19,205 nucleotides of DNA from Minisyncoccota bacterium (GCA_021734725.1 JAIPIM010000034.1:1-19205), one strand, 5' to 3'; numbered from the stretch's first letter, positions 6,101 to 14,109 are shown. The notes: generated by a model not told the origin, from the sequence alone. A program made the numbers and translations.

Positions 6101-9076
6101 GAACTTCCTCATGGGCACTTGCTGGCCCGTTGGCGACAGGTGCAAGGATGTTTCGTTGGGTTGCGGTTCCTCAAAGGTCATATGGTGCTTAGAAGCTTGA
6201 AACCTTTTTTGAAAAGCGGAGCCACGCTACCGCGCGACCGAGTCCGGGAGTTTCTTGAATCTGCTCGAGAACTCAAAGAAGAAAAGGAAGCAGCGGAGCA
6301 AGTTCGGCACGAAGCGAGTACCTATCTGGGCCGTTACTGGAGTGTTGAGCATGGCGAATGGGACAGAGCCAGGGAGGTTCTGGAATGGGCGGATAAGTTG
6401 CGTCTGCAGGCTGGCAGATTAACTCCCGGCAAATTGGAGGAAGCTGCCAAGCTCCGGGAAAAATGGGCAGAAATGCTGAGTGTGCAGGCCGAAGAGCTAA
6501 GGGAATCCAGTAGCGGAAGCAAAGAACTTCGGAAGTTTGCAGCGGAGCTGTCTGCGTTTCAGGAAGTGCTTAGGGAGCTGGCGGAATTGATGGAGTTGGA
6601 TGAGGATATCGTGTGGGGGCAGCGAGATGAACCGGCCTTCTTTGCACTTGCACGAACTCGACTCAACCGATGGCGTGATACCGCCACGACACTCCGGGAC
6701 TGGTGTTATTGGCGTCGCGCTCGTGCACATGCCGGGATTGATGTGCCTGGTTTAATTGATGCCTTGGAATCGGGCATAATTGTGGCGGATAAGATGGAAG
6801 ATACGTTTGAGCGCAGTTACCTGCAATGGTGGTATGAAACTGCGTGCGAACAAGAACCACTCGTGCGGAACTTTGCCAGTTTTGAGCATGAAGATCGCAT
6901 TCAACGTTTTCGCCAGACAGATCAGCGTTATCTGGAATTGACGAAGCAGTTGATTGCGGCGCGTTTGTCCGCCCGAATACCAGATGCCGACAGGGCTGTT
7001 GGTACGTCCGAAATCGGTGTTCTGCAACGTGAAGCCCAGAAACGGCGCCGGCATCTTTCGATACGTAAGCTCATCTCCAAGACGCGCACCCTTCTTCCAC
7101 GTTTGAAGCCCTGTCTGTTGATGAGTCCGATATCAATCGCGCAGTATCTCGATGTCGGGCAAATGAAATTTGATCTCGTTGTGTTTGACGAAGCCTCGCA
7201 AATTCCGCCTTGGGATGCCATTGGCGCCATCGCGCGTGGGAACTCTGCCGTCATAGTTGGTGATCCCAAGCAGTTGCCGCCAACAAGTTTTTTTGCACGG
7301 TCCGCTGACGACGAATATCCAGACGACGAAGATGTGGAGGATCTGGAGAGCATACTTGACGAATGTATCGCGGCCCGAGTACCAAATCTGTCTTTGACCT
7401 GGCACTATCGCAGCAGACACGAAGACCTGATCGCTTTCAGCAACTACCATTACTATGGGAACCGACTGCTGACCTTTCCCTGTGCGACAGGTCATCCCCT
7501 CGGGGTGCATTGGCACTTCCTTCCCGGTGCGATTTATGATAAGGGCAAGTCGCGAACCAATCAGAAAGAAGCAGAGGCAATCGTTAGCGCCGTTGTGGCA
7601 CGACTGGAATCCCAGGAAACCCGGCAACAGTCCGTTGGTATAGTCACCTTCAATCAAGCGCAGCAGATACGGATCGAGGACTTGCTTGATGAAACATTGC
7701 AACAGAAGCCGCACTTGGAGGAATTCTTCAGTGATTCTGTGCGGGAGCCGGTGTTTGTAAAGAACCTAGAGAATGTTCAGGGAGATGAACGGGATATCAT
7801 GATCTTTTCCATCTGCTACGGACCTGACCATGCGGGCAAGGTATCGATGAATTTCGGGCCCCTGAATCGTGACGGGGGCGAACGGCGTCTCAACGTGGCT
7901 ATAACTCGCGCCCGTCAGGAGCTGCATGTCTACTCTGGATTGCAGCCTGATCAAATTGATCTCACTCGTACCAAAGCACAAGGGGTAAAAGATCTTAAAA
8001 CGTTCCTGGAATACGCTGATCGAGGGCTGGCGGCCATTGCACAGGCAACGACATCAACCGCTGATGCCGTTGCCGATTCCCCTTTTGAAGAAGAAGTCTG
8101 CCGTGCCTTAGTTGCCAAAGGGTGGACAGTGCACAAACAGGTGGGTTGTTCCGGATATCGAATTGACCTGGCGGTAGTTAACTCTGATTCTCCCGGCCGG
8201 TATATCCTTGGCATTGAGTGCGATGGTGCCACCTACCATCGCGCTTCATGCGCGCGTGACCGTGATAAGGTACGGGAATCCGTTCTGCGGGACTTGGGGT
8301 GGGAAATCCACCGGGTTTGGTCAACTGACTGGTGGCACCAACCTGAACGCGAGATTGAGAAGATCCAGGGCGCTATCGAGGTGGCGATCCAGAAGCGGGA
8401 CTGCCAGGAGTTTCAACCCAAACCCGCGAACTTTGCCATGTCTGCGTCGAATGAACAAGCCCAACCGGATTCTCCCTATGAGAAATGGGCAACTGCGCAG
8501 GCAGGTGATACCCCTGGCTGCGATACCACATCTGGAACCCAGGAGCGCCTAATATATCAGCCGTTTAGGTCCGAGGAACTCTGGGGCGATGCGCAGGAGT
8601 TCGCCCAAGTATCACATGATGAAAACATAAAACTTGCCATCGAAAAGACAGTGGAAAAGGAAGGGCCGATTTGCGAAGATCTGCTTATCCGGCGAGTAGC
8701 AGGTCTATGGGGAATCCAGCGCTGCAGCGAGGCAGTTCGCGATCGGATAAACGCACATGTTGAACGCGCAGACGTCTTCCGAGACGTCTCGCGATCAATC
8801 CGTTTCATATGGCCGCCAGATATTTCCCCAGAAGGTTACTTGAGTTATCGAGTTCCCGGTGACGACCCTGAAAGCCAACGCAGCATAGAGCAGATCGCCA
8901 TTGAAGAGATTGCGAATGCTGCGTATGAGGTCCTCGAAACGCAATTGGGCATACCGGCTGGAGATCTTGCCCGTGAAACTGCCCGGCAACTCGGATTTGA
9001 GCGCACGGGAAACAAAATCCAAGCCCGAGTAATGGAAGCGATCATGTATCTCCAGGAGCGCGGTCTGGCCACATAA
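3143..9076 (+). CDS. giant transglutaminase-like / DUF4011 / SF1 helicase / MTES_1575 nuclease / DUF3320 protein
   Basis: The start chosen is the ATG at 3143, with AGGAGG five bases before it, giving 1977 residues. An in-frame TTG at 3113 has no such site. Domains in order: a beta-rich N-terminus; a transglutaminase-like domain (GSCLDLA with Cys236, then His262 in GHAMTGVW); DUF4011 from about 393 (RLMDLTLRNKLLNYR). Next is a superfamily 1 helicase with Walker A GPPGTGKS (705-712), a long helical insert, Walker B DEAS (1349-1352), GDPKQLPP (1373), WHYRS (about 1420), QGDERD (about 1545) and NVAITRAR (about 1583). It ends with an MTES_1575/PD-(D/E)XK-like endonuclease (about 1645-1745, candidate residues D1675, E1692, D1694) and a DUF3320 domain (about 1830-1880). 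All helicase motifs are intact. Family knowledge: COG1112-type helicases are frequent in defence islands. A role in degrading foreign nucleic acid is inferred. Confidence 0.92.
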   Translation: MERDMATTPEQQSVLDVGSAALSTDIAYDTRVNYAMQQNAVPIIKQIKIENQGLESLRDLVVRIESEPDFTNDWHECIDSIPPGAAYRITEIDLQLFPGYLRKLDEREAGCLTLEVLQRDAVLHTRSLPVELLATREWGGLQSLPEILAAFVQPNHPRLAPLITEAAKHLEELTGTSAFSGYQSHDRKVVQAQAAAIFEALRRYEIIYVNPPASFEESGQKIRTPDQVFGQRQGSCLDLAVLMASTLEAVGLHPAVVLLQGHAMTGVWLDDETFPESCVFEAASVRKRTELEELMVMEMTLSVKGGASFTVAVNRGQENLRDDARFACLIDVSRARKSRLLPISSHALQDRDSEDGDRPGLRECLGDDFLPELKVTPLDDSGGNGEIETPEGRLERWKRRLMDLTLRNKLLNYRDNKKALPLLCSDITVLEDALADGQEFSVRSASRDFQEDGRSSAILQARTGEDARRAFLAEELESRRLYADLPEKEVERRLVECYREARSRLEESGVSGLYMAVGFLRWYETSSSDMPRESPLLLIPAEITRKSARHGYCITQGEDDTALNQTLLEMLRHDFDLEIPGLSPLPQDESGVDVGKVLQVFRMRVRDIARWEVVDKAVIGFFSFTKYLMWHDLNARTEELLKNPLVSHLIQQPDYPFGDEPDMLSPDRVDEELAPTEIFCPVDADSSQMTAVAAAAAGQTFVLHGPPGTGKSQTITNLIAHALAADKTVLFVSEKNAALDVVFERLKRIGLDRFSLELHSNKARKREVVEKLAEPLGMAKIREPAEWLQEAHALQQMREELNAYVKVLHKRHRNGLSFYGALSKLSGLRDATLLPMPWENPDQHTDTELQELREAVSQAQKAACMIGNVKDHPWFGCGREEWSPKWEHEVVSKCESLGKALDIAEASWQDAMKWLRDDDTAPSRKRLDELAAVAELLIDAPSPPARLLTCGDWENIKSQIAVWIKREERVAELTAALDPVFEADVLELPHGHLLARWRQVQGCFVGLRFLKGHMVLRSLKPFLKSGATLPRDRVREFLESARELKEEKEAAEQVRHEASTYLGRYWSVEHGEWDRAREVLEWADKLRLQAGRLTPGKLEEAAKLREKWAEMLSVQAEELRESSSGSKELRKFAAELSAFQEVLRELAELMELDEDIVWGQRDEPAFFALARTRLNRWRDTATTLRDWCYWRRARAHAGIDVPGLIDALESGIIVADKMEDTFERSYLQWWYETACEQEPLVRNFASFEHEDRIQRFRQTDQRYLELTKQLIAARLSARIPDADRAVGTSEIGVLQREAQKRRRHLSIRKLISKTRTLLPRLKPCLLMSPISIAQYLDVGQMKFDLVVFDEASQIPPWDAIGAIARGNSAVIVGDPKQLPPTSFFARSADDEYPDDEDVEDLESILDECIAARVPNLSLTWHYRSRHEDLIAFSNYHYYGNRLLTFPCATGHPLGVHWHFLPGAIYDKGKSRTNQKEAEAIVSAVVARLESQETRQQSVGIVTFNQAQQIRIEDLLDETLQQKPHLEEFFSDSVREPVFVKNLENVQGDERDIMIFSICYGPDHAGKVSMNFGPLNRDGGERRLNVAITRARQELHVYSGLQPDQIDLTRTKAQGVKDLKTFLEYADRGLAAIAQATTSTADAVADSPFEEEVCRALVAKGWTVHKQVGCSGYRIDLAVVNSDSPGRYILGIECDGATYHRASCARDRDKVRESVLRDLGWEIHRVWSTDWWHQPEREIEKIQGAIEVAIQKRDCQEFQPKPANFAMSASNEQAQPDSPYEKWATAQAGDTPGCDTTSGTQERLIYQPFRSEELWGDAQEFAQVSHDENIKLAIEKTVEKEGPICEDLLIRRVAGLWGIQRCSEAVRDRINAHVERADVFRDVSRSIRFIWPPDISPEGYLSYRVPGDDPESQRSIEQIAIEEIANAAYEVLETQLGIPAGDLARETARQLGFERTGNKIQARVMEAIMYLQERGLAT

Positions 9077-9105
9077 ACTGGGGGACTTTTGCCTCTGGGC
9101 AGCTC

Positions 9106-9366
9106 CTACCGTCCTTCCCTCAGCCTCCTCACCAGGGCATCGAGTATCACAACATACGCATCATCGGCATGATCGGTCCCGCAGTCATCCAGTAACGCTT
9201 TATTGCCCTGCCAGAGCCCGAACCGGTTGCGAATGTAAGGTCCCAGCGATACATGCAGGGACTCCAGGGCTGCGTCATCCATCCCGGCGATGACAGGCAG
9301 CTCCTCGTCGAGCTTATGGTGAACACGGTTTTGGGAACATCCACTACCTCGCTTGGCATCAGAAAG
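9106..9366 (-). pseudogene. DUF6794-like C-terminal remnant
   Basis: Directly after the porin stop, the reverse strand is open in another frame from a TAA near 9367-9369 down to the TAG at 9106-9108. It encodes LDEELPVIAGMDDAALESLH, then SLGPYIRNRFGLW and a DHADDAYVVILDALVRRL ending. The string of LH.SLG.xIRN.fGLW followed by a DD...IL helix matches my memory of the DUF6794 domain found in many bacteria. The full frame has no ATG, GTG or TTG before the conserved part. The only ATG (9282) lies inside it and would give 58 residues. The piece therefore looks like the 3' end of a gene whose front was lost, its boundary lying at the porin stop codon. A short functional protein from 9282 is the alternative. 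Confidence 0.5.
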
Positions 9367-10630
9367 TGGTTTGCAGTCTTATCCCTCCAATGATCGCATC
9401 GTGTATTGACTTGTCGCCATCGGGATTACTGACCCATTGCAGGCTTGGGGATATTTGCAGCCACGGGGTCAATGCGCAGTTGTAATAGCACTCAACGGCA
9501 CATTCGCAGTCGGCGGCATATCCTGCGGCACCGTTGAGGTTGGCGTAGGCTATTCCCAGACCTATTATGTCGTTGTCGCGGCCGGGGAAAAAACCCTTGT
9601 ACTGCCCCCCAACACTGTAGAATCGCTCGATTTCGTTAACCGCATCATCAGCCCAGCCAAAACGGGCGAATACAGATATCCCTTGATCGACTTTCGCATT
9701 CTCGCGCCACAACTCCTGATCCAGGCTCAGGTAGAAACCGACATCATCGGTGCGCTCGCCATTTCCGTCCAGGCGTTCCTTCGGACCATGGTCGTTCCAA
9801 ACGCCAATGCGATAAACGCCAGTCAGATTACCGTTTGGAGAATCACAATGCACAACCTTCCCCGTCTCGGCAATGTAGAAATAACGGCTGTCACCGTCGC
9901 TTACTGTTGAAAACCCTGTTTCACGGGCATCGGCTTCCGCATCAGTCACGCCAATACTGAAATACCATGATTCCATCGGCTCAACGTATAGGACTGCGCC
10001 AAGGCCATTGTCCGGGAATGGAATGCTCGGATTGTTGACAAGCGCGCCGTTGAGGAATTCGGCTGTTTCGTCGTTTGCATAATGATTGCCGTCGAATGCT
10101 ACGGGACAACCACGGCATTCGAATCCACCGGTGAGGTCCAATTTCCCTACCCGGATACGCAGCCGATCATCCAGCAGATTCTGCTGATACCACAGTTCGG
10201 TAATATCCAGTGTCCGTTCACCACCGTCATCGTCATTAACACCGAAGATGCTGCCGATGGCAACAGTATCGAACCCCGCACCGCCCTGCCAGCTTCCCTC
10301 GCCCAATATAAATACGGTACTGCCCGGGAGCCCCACCATAGCGTCCATATCAAGCTCAAGTTCGATATCATAGCTGCCTGACTGACGGCCGATTCCCTGT
10401 TCAACTCCACCACTCAGGCTGTACTGGTAAACCCCGGTCAGCCGCAGGTTCAATGAGATACCATGTTCCTCGAGCTTAGCGCCTGTGCCGAACCAGTTGT
10501 TCGTCAGTGTTTCCCGCTCGAGCAGATCGGGCCTCGCGGCTTGTTGTGCCTCCGCACCGAGACAAAGCGTGGCCAGCAGTGCACTCATTCCCACATATTT
10601 GATTTTTTGATTCCAGTCACTTACACACAT
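9359..10630 (-). CDS. OprB-family carbohydrate-selective-type porin
   Basis: This is a 423-residue outer-membrane beta-barrel protein. The N-terminus shows a signal peptide (hydrophobic core MSALLATLCLGAEA, cleavage near AEA-QQ). The ATG at 10630 has GAAAGGA about seven bases upstream; a second ATG 14 codons later would also leave the signal core. OprB landmarks are NNWFGTGAKLEEHGI near the start of the mature part, LLDDRLRIRVGKLDL in the middle, a FLNGALVNNPSIPFPDNGLG segment, alternating aromatic strands, and a C-terminal Phe as expected for BAM-dependent insertion. An oddity is that the mature protein has seven cysteines. They include a C-x2-C pair (ECRGC) and a cluster around CECAVECYYNC near the last strands, whereas porins usually avoid Cys. 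The gene lies downstream of feoB on the same strand. The sugar specificity implied by the family name is not proven. Confidence 0.88.
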   Translation of the reverse strand: MCVSDWNQKIKYVGMSALLATLCLGAEAQQAARPDLLERETLTNNWFGTGAKLEEHGISLNLRLTGVYQYSLSGGVEQGIGRQSGSYDIELELDMDAMVGLPGSTVFILGEGSWQGGAGFDTVAIGSIFGVNDDDGGERTLDITELWYQQNLLDDRLRIRVGKLDLTGGFECRGCPVAFDGNHYANDETAEFLNGALVNNPSIPFPDNGLGAVLYVEPMESWYFSIGVTDAEADARETGFSTVSDGDSRYFYIAETGKVVHCDSPNGNLTGVYRIGVWNDHGPKERLDGNGERTDDVGFYLSLDQELWRENAKVDQGISVFARFGWADDAVNEIERFYSVGGQYKGFFPGRDNDIIGLGIAYANLNGAAGYAADCECAVECYYNCALTPWLQISPSLQWVSNPDGDKSIHDAIIGGIRLQTTF

Positions 10631-10706
10631 GTTGATATCCTTTCATCTTTGTTTTGGTAACAGAAAAACACACCAATAGGGACCTGCTTTGCATACTATC
10701 CTTGGG

Positions 10707-10729
10707 AAAAGGGCGGCGGGGCCCGTCGC
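10707..10729 (-). terminator. possible weak rho-independent terminator after feoB
   Basis: On the reverse strand the arms GCGACGG and CCGCCGC can pair (six of seven positions) around a three-base loop, followed by CCTTTT. It lies about 50 bases after the feoB stop. The T run is short, so some read-through into the porin gene is possible. Confidence 0.35.
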
Positions 10730-10778
10730 ATCCTCAGACGTTTTAACCCGATGGCGTGCATAATCTTCATTACCTGTA

Positions 10779-12884
10779 TCACAGAAGCATGCCGATCTGA
10801 TAAACCGCGAAAGTAACCACGTACGCCAAAACGGTCAGCCCGACGAGTTGCAGGGCGGGCCATTTCCAGGAGCCACTTTCCCGCCAGGTAGTGGCGATGG
10901 TGACCATGCAGGGAACGCTGATCAGGCAGAACAGCATGATACAAAATGCCTGTAGCGGTGTGTACTCGCGTCGCAGCACCTCGCGCAACGGCAGCGATTC
11001 TTCGTCGACTTCACCAATCGCATGGACAATGCCGAGCTGGGCCACGAAAATTTCCTTGGCCGCAAAGGCGCCGATCATCGCGGTAGTGGTTTTCCAGTCG
11101 AATCCCACGTTTTCCATGACGGGTTCGAGCCCGTGCCCGATACGTCCGGCTACCGAGTAAGAGAGCTCGGTACTGGCGGCTTGCTGTGGATCTAAGCCGC
11201 GCACATTTTCTTCGGGCGCTTTTGGGTAACTGGTGAGCACCCAGAGCAAAACGGAAAACGCCACGATCACCGTACCGGCCTTACGCAGAAACAGCCAGGC
11301 GCGCTCCCACATATGCGTCAGTGTACTGCGAATGGTCGGCATGCGGTAGGGTGGGAGCTCCATGACGAACGGCGCGGTCTCGCCGCGGAACAGTGTCGAG
11401 CGCAAAAGCTTCGCCAGGAGGACAGCCAAGACAATGCCGATGAGGTAGATACCCCACAACAGGGGGGCCTGTGCGCGCTTCGGAAAGAATGCCGGAATGA
11501 ACAAGGCGTAGATTGGTAGACGCGCGCCGCAGCTGATGAGCGGCAGCACCAGCATGGTCGTCAGCCGATCTCGCCGGTTTTCAAGTGTTCGCGTTGCCAT
11601 GATCGCCGGGACTGTGCATCCAAACCCCAACAACATCGGGATGAAGCTTTTGCCATGAAGGCCGATTTTGTGCATAACCCGGTCCATCAGAAACGCCGCG
11701 CGCGCCATGTACCCGGAGTCTTCCAGAATTGCAATGGCCAGGAACAGCAGCACGATTACCGGCAGAAAAACCAGCACCCCGCCGACACCCCCAATGACAC
11801 CGTCTACCAGCATGGATTGCAGTGCGCTTTCCGAACCGGCGGGCCAGAACCCCGCAACCGTTTTGGACATCCAGGCAAACAGAGCTTCAGTCCACCCCAT
11901 CGGCGCCTCGGCCAAAGTAAAGGTCAGTTTAAAAACCAAGTACATCATCAGGAGAAAAATAGGCAGCCCCAGCACCCGGTTTGTGACCACAAAATCAATC
12001 CGGTCCGAAATTGTGTGCCGTGACTCCACGGTCGAGCGCACCGCCTCCTGACAGGCGCCGGAAATGTAGCCGTAGCGATGGTCCGCAATCAGCACCTCCG
12101 GATCGTCGCCGATCTCACGCTCCAGGTGCTGTCGCGATGCGTCCACCTGACTGAACACCCTGGCGGGATCGCCCAACTGTTTCTTCAGCTCCTCGCGGAC
12201 AACCTCATCGTTTTCCAGAAGTTTCGTGGCCAGCCAACGGAGGCCAGGTACGCTTGGACACCCTCCATCACTTTTCAGAAGCTTCACGATTTTCGCCAGT
12301 TCACGTTCGATATCGGCACCGTAGTGAACGGTTGCCGGCTTCGCCCCGGCAGGGTCGTTGGCTACGTCCAGGATCGTTTGCTTGAGTTCCTCCATGCCCT
12401 CGCGTCTGTGTCCCACTGTCTGAACAATTGGCACACGCAAAAGCTCGGAGAGATGCGCGATGTCAATCTCGTACCCCCGCGCCTGCGCCACGTCGGTCAT
12501 ATTGAAAACCAACACCAACGGCACGCTCAGTTCCGCAAGCTGTGTGGCGAGATAAAGATTGCGCTCCAGGTTCGAGGCGTCGATCACGTGCACGACCAGG
12601 TCCGGGCTCTCCTCGATGATAACGTCCCGCGCGACCACTTCCTCCGGACTGTAGGCAGTCAGGCTGTAGGTACCCGGAAGGTCCACGACGTCAACGGTGC
12701 GATCCCCATGGCAAAACCTGCCTTCCTTGCGCTCGACCGTAACTCCCGGGTAATTTCCCACGTGCTGCCGGGCGCCGGTGAGGGCATTGAAAATTGTGGT
12801 CTTCCCGCTGTTCGGATTGCCGGCGAGCGCTACCCGGATACGCCCCCGTCCTGTTTTACCGCCTGATTGCCGCTCTTCACTCAT
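10779..12884 (-). CDS. feoB: ferrous iron transport GTPase/permease FeoB
   Basis: FeoB is the inner-membrane Fe(II) transporter with a cytoplasmic G domain. This copy has 701 residues, within the family range. G-protein motifs are all present: G1 GNPNSGKTT (22-30), the NYPGVTVE switch region, G3 DLPG (68-71) and G4 NMTD (128-131). The helical regulatory region follows. Then come the membrane half with two Gate-type repeats and the very conserved LLGFGCTVPAIMATRTLENRRDR stretch (split here as LLGFGCTVPAIM and TRTLENRRDR), and the FeoB C-terminal helices. The start ATG has GGAGG at a suitable distance. It is third in the regulator-feoA-feoB operon, 67 bases after feoA. A large rightward frame on the opposite strand is an antisense shadow. 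Confidence 0.97.
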   Translation of the reverse strand: MSEERQSGGKTGRGRIRVALAGNPNSGKTTIFNALTGARQHVGNYPGVTVERKEGRFCHGDRTVDVVDLPGTYSLTAYSPEEVVARDVIIEESPDLVVHVIDASNLERNLYLATQLAELSVPLVLVFNMTDVAQARGYEIDIAHLSELLRVPIVQTVGHRREGMEELKQTILDVANDPAGAKPATVHYGADIERELAKIVKLLKSDGGCPSVPGLRWLATKLLENDEVVREELKKQLGDPARVFSQVDASRQHLEREIGDDPEVLIADHRYGYISGACQEAVRSTVESRHTISDRIDFVVTNRVLGLPIFLLMMYLVFKLTFTLAEAPMGWTEALFAWMSKTVAGFWPAGSESALQSMLVDGVIGGVGGVLVFLPVIVLLFLAIAILEDSGYMARAAFLMDRVMHKIGLHGKSFIPMLLGFGCTVPAIMATRTLENRRDRLTTMLVLPLISCGARLPIYALFIPAFFPKRAQAPLLWGIYLIGIVLAVLLAKLLRSTLFRGETAPFVMELPPYRMPTIRSTLTHMWERAWLFLRKAGTVIVAFSVLLWVLTSYPKAPEENVRGLDPQQAASTELSYSVAGRIGHGLEPVMENVGFDWKTTTAMIGAFAAKEIFVAQLGIVHAIGEVDEESLPLREVLRREYTPLQAFCIMLFCLISVPCMVTIATTWRESGSWKWPALQLVGLTVLAYVVTFAVYQIGMLL

Positions 12885-12951
12885 TGCCTGGCCTCCGCTT
12901 ATTGTTTTAGGTATCCAACTTTACAAGCAAATAAAAAAACTTGACACTCCG

Positions 12952-13179
12952 CTAATCAACCGGTTTCACCATGATACGACGGGCCATCCCCCGGCCAATT
13001 CCGAAGCGGCTTCCGCCGGCCTGGACAATGACCGGCCCGCCCGCACCGCACCGCTTAAGAGTTACCACGACCCCGGGGTAAATCCCCATAGCAGCCAATC
13101 TTGCCGTTGCGCCACGGCCGCCCTGCACGGCGGTTACCCGGGCCATACTGTCAGGTTGTAAAAATGTCAATGGCATCAT
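12952..13179 (-). CDS. feoA: ferrous iron transport protein FeoA
   Basis: This is a 75-residue SH3-like FeoA protein. Its fold elements are visible as ARVTAVQGGRGATARLAAMGI, then PGVVVTLKRCG, and GGPVIVQAGGSRFGIGRGMARRI, with the typical small-residue turn before the last strand. FeoA is a cytoplasmic partner thought to help FeoB function. It begins 15 bases after the regulator stop, with tandem ATG codons (13179 and 13176) and only a weak ribosome site, so translation is probably coupled to the upstream gene. A second FeoA domain is fused to that upstream regulator, so this locus encodes two FeoA folds. Confidence 0.93.
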   Translation of the reverse strand: MMPLTFLQPDSMARVTAVQGGRGATARLAAMGIYPGVVVTLKRCGAGGPVIVQAGGSRFGIGRGMARRIMVKPVD

Positions 13180-13194
13180 TCCGAGGAATCCATT

Positions 13195-13977
13195 TCAACT
13201 GGTTTCTTCGTCGCTGATTTCGACAGTGACAGCCGCTGCTTCCGCTTTGCGTAGCGACAGGCTGTACCCTTTGATTTTTACTTCGACAGGATCCCCGAGC
13301 GGGGCCACTTTGACAACCTCGACTGGGGTTCCCCGCACAATTCCCATATCAAGAAGCCGGCGAGAAACCGCTCCCTTGCGTTCGATGCGCGCAATGCGCG
13401 CCCTATCACCCGGTTTCAACTGATCCAGTGTCTGCATTCGTGATTCTCCCTGTTTCGTAGCATTGCTGACCCGCCGGGTTCTGCGCAGGTCCTCGAGGCA
13501 CAACTCCACACAACGCTCACATCGGTCGCTGTCGCGTCCTTCCCTGCAATAATGCTCGAAGCCGTGTATCCATTTCGCACCGCCACGTGGACAGTTCTGC
13601 ACAAAATCCGCGTACGCCATCAGGCGGTCCAGCACCTTCTTCTCGATCGCATGTTCAAGTTCGCAGGCATTCCGTTCCGCGGTCTCGGCATCCAAGACTA
13701 AAACATCCGTCAAGAATTGCCGGATTACTTCATGTCGCCGCACCCCTTCTTTCGCCCCCTTCCGCCCGGTTACGGTCAGCGTCGCCGGCCGGTAGGCTCG
13801 GTAATGAATCAGCCCCTTTTCCGCCAGACTGCGCAGGGCCGCCGTGACCGTGGATTTATGCACCGACAATCGGTCGGCAATTTCCTGCACATGCGCCTCA
13901 CCGGACTCCCGGCACAGCCGCGCGATACTCTCGAGGTAGTCTTCCAGTTGTGCGCTCAAGGCTGCAACGTTACTCAT
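13195..13977 (-). CDS. DtxR/MntR-type iron-dependent repressor fused to a FeoA domain
   Basis: The start chosen is the ATG at 13977, seven bases after GGAG; an ATG six bases earlier is directly adjacent to GGAG. This gives 260 residues. Residues 8-70 form the winged helix (EIADRLSVHKSTVTAALRSL). The dimerisation domain carries the DtxR-type metal set, with H82-E83 and C105-x2-E108-H109. A cysteine-rich insert follows: C129 (NCPRGGAKW), C144, C153, C156, C160. From about 185 a FeoA/SH3-like domain completes the protein (KPGDRARIARI, then DMGIVRGTPVEV). DtxR proteins often carry an SH3-like third domain, so the fusion itself fits the family. It is first in the operon with feoA and feoB and probably represses it when Fe(II) is high. 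The Cys set could sense iron, redox state or hold an Fe-S cluster (inference). Confidence 0.88.
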   Translation of the reverse strand: MSNVAALSAQLEDYLESIARLCRESGEAHVQEIADRLSVHKSTVTAALRSLAEKGLIHYRAYRPATLTVTGRKGAKEGVRRHEVIRQFLTDVLVLDAETAERNACELEHAIEKKVLDRLMAYADFVQNCPRGGAKWIHGFEHYCREGRDSDRCERCVELCLEDLRRTRRVSNATKQGESRMQTLDQLKPGDRARIARIERKGAVSRRLLDMGIVRGTPVEVVKVAPLGDPVEVKIKGYSLSLRKAEAAAVTVEISDEETS

Positions 13978-14006
13978 CGTCATGCTCCGTTTGTTTTATG
14001 GCTCAA

Positions 14007-14034
14007 ACATTACTGCGTGTTTCAATCGTGTCAA
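14007..14034 (-). promoter_or_regulatory. promoter of the regulator-feoA-feoB operon
   Basis: On the reverse strand a perfect TTGACA (14034-14029) is followed after 16 bases by TAATGT (14012-14007), about 30 bases before the start codon. Spacing and position fit a sigma70-type promoter for the operon. Confidence 0.6.
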
Positions 14035-14036
14035 AC
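14019..14036. promoter_or_regulatory. candidate operator overlapping the feo -35 box
   Basis: This is an 18-base imperfect palindrome of the form GTTTSA-N6-TSAAAC covering the -35 hexamer. A further TCAAAC copy occurs at 14003-14008 over the -10 region. The position is right for autorepression by the DtxR-type regulator, but the site is not a match to a consensus that I can verify. Confidence 0.35.
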
Positions 14037-14109
14037 TGACGCCAGAGGATTTTTTGCCGTGCGGTATGCACAATAGAGTAAGCGCCACCCTCGAATCCCT
14101 GCAGAGAGC

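Noticed and set aside
9077..9105. Terminator after the giant helicase gene
   Set aside because: The G- and C-rich stretches pair poorly and there is no T run.
9437..9910. 157-codon rightward open frame opposite the porin
   Set aside because: The porin on the other strand has a signal peptide and family motifs throughout; this frame is its shadow.
10696..10770. 24-residue frame (MKIMHAIGL...) just after feoB
   Set aside because: It is basic, lacks FeoC-like features, has a poor ribosome site, and its end overlaps the possible terminator hairpin.
12078..12866. 262-codon rightward open frame opposite feoB
   Set aside because: It is antisense to the intact FeoB G domain, with no recognisable domain of its own.
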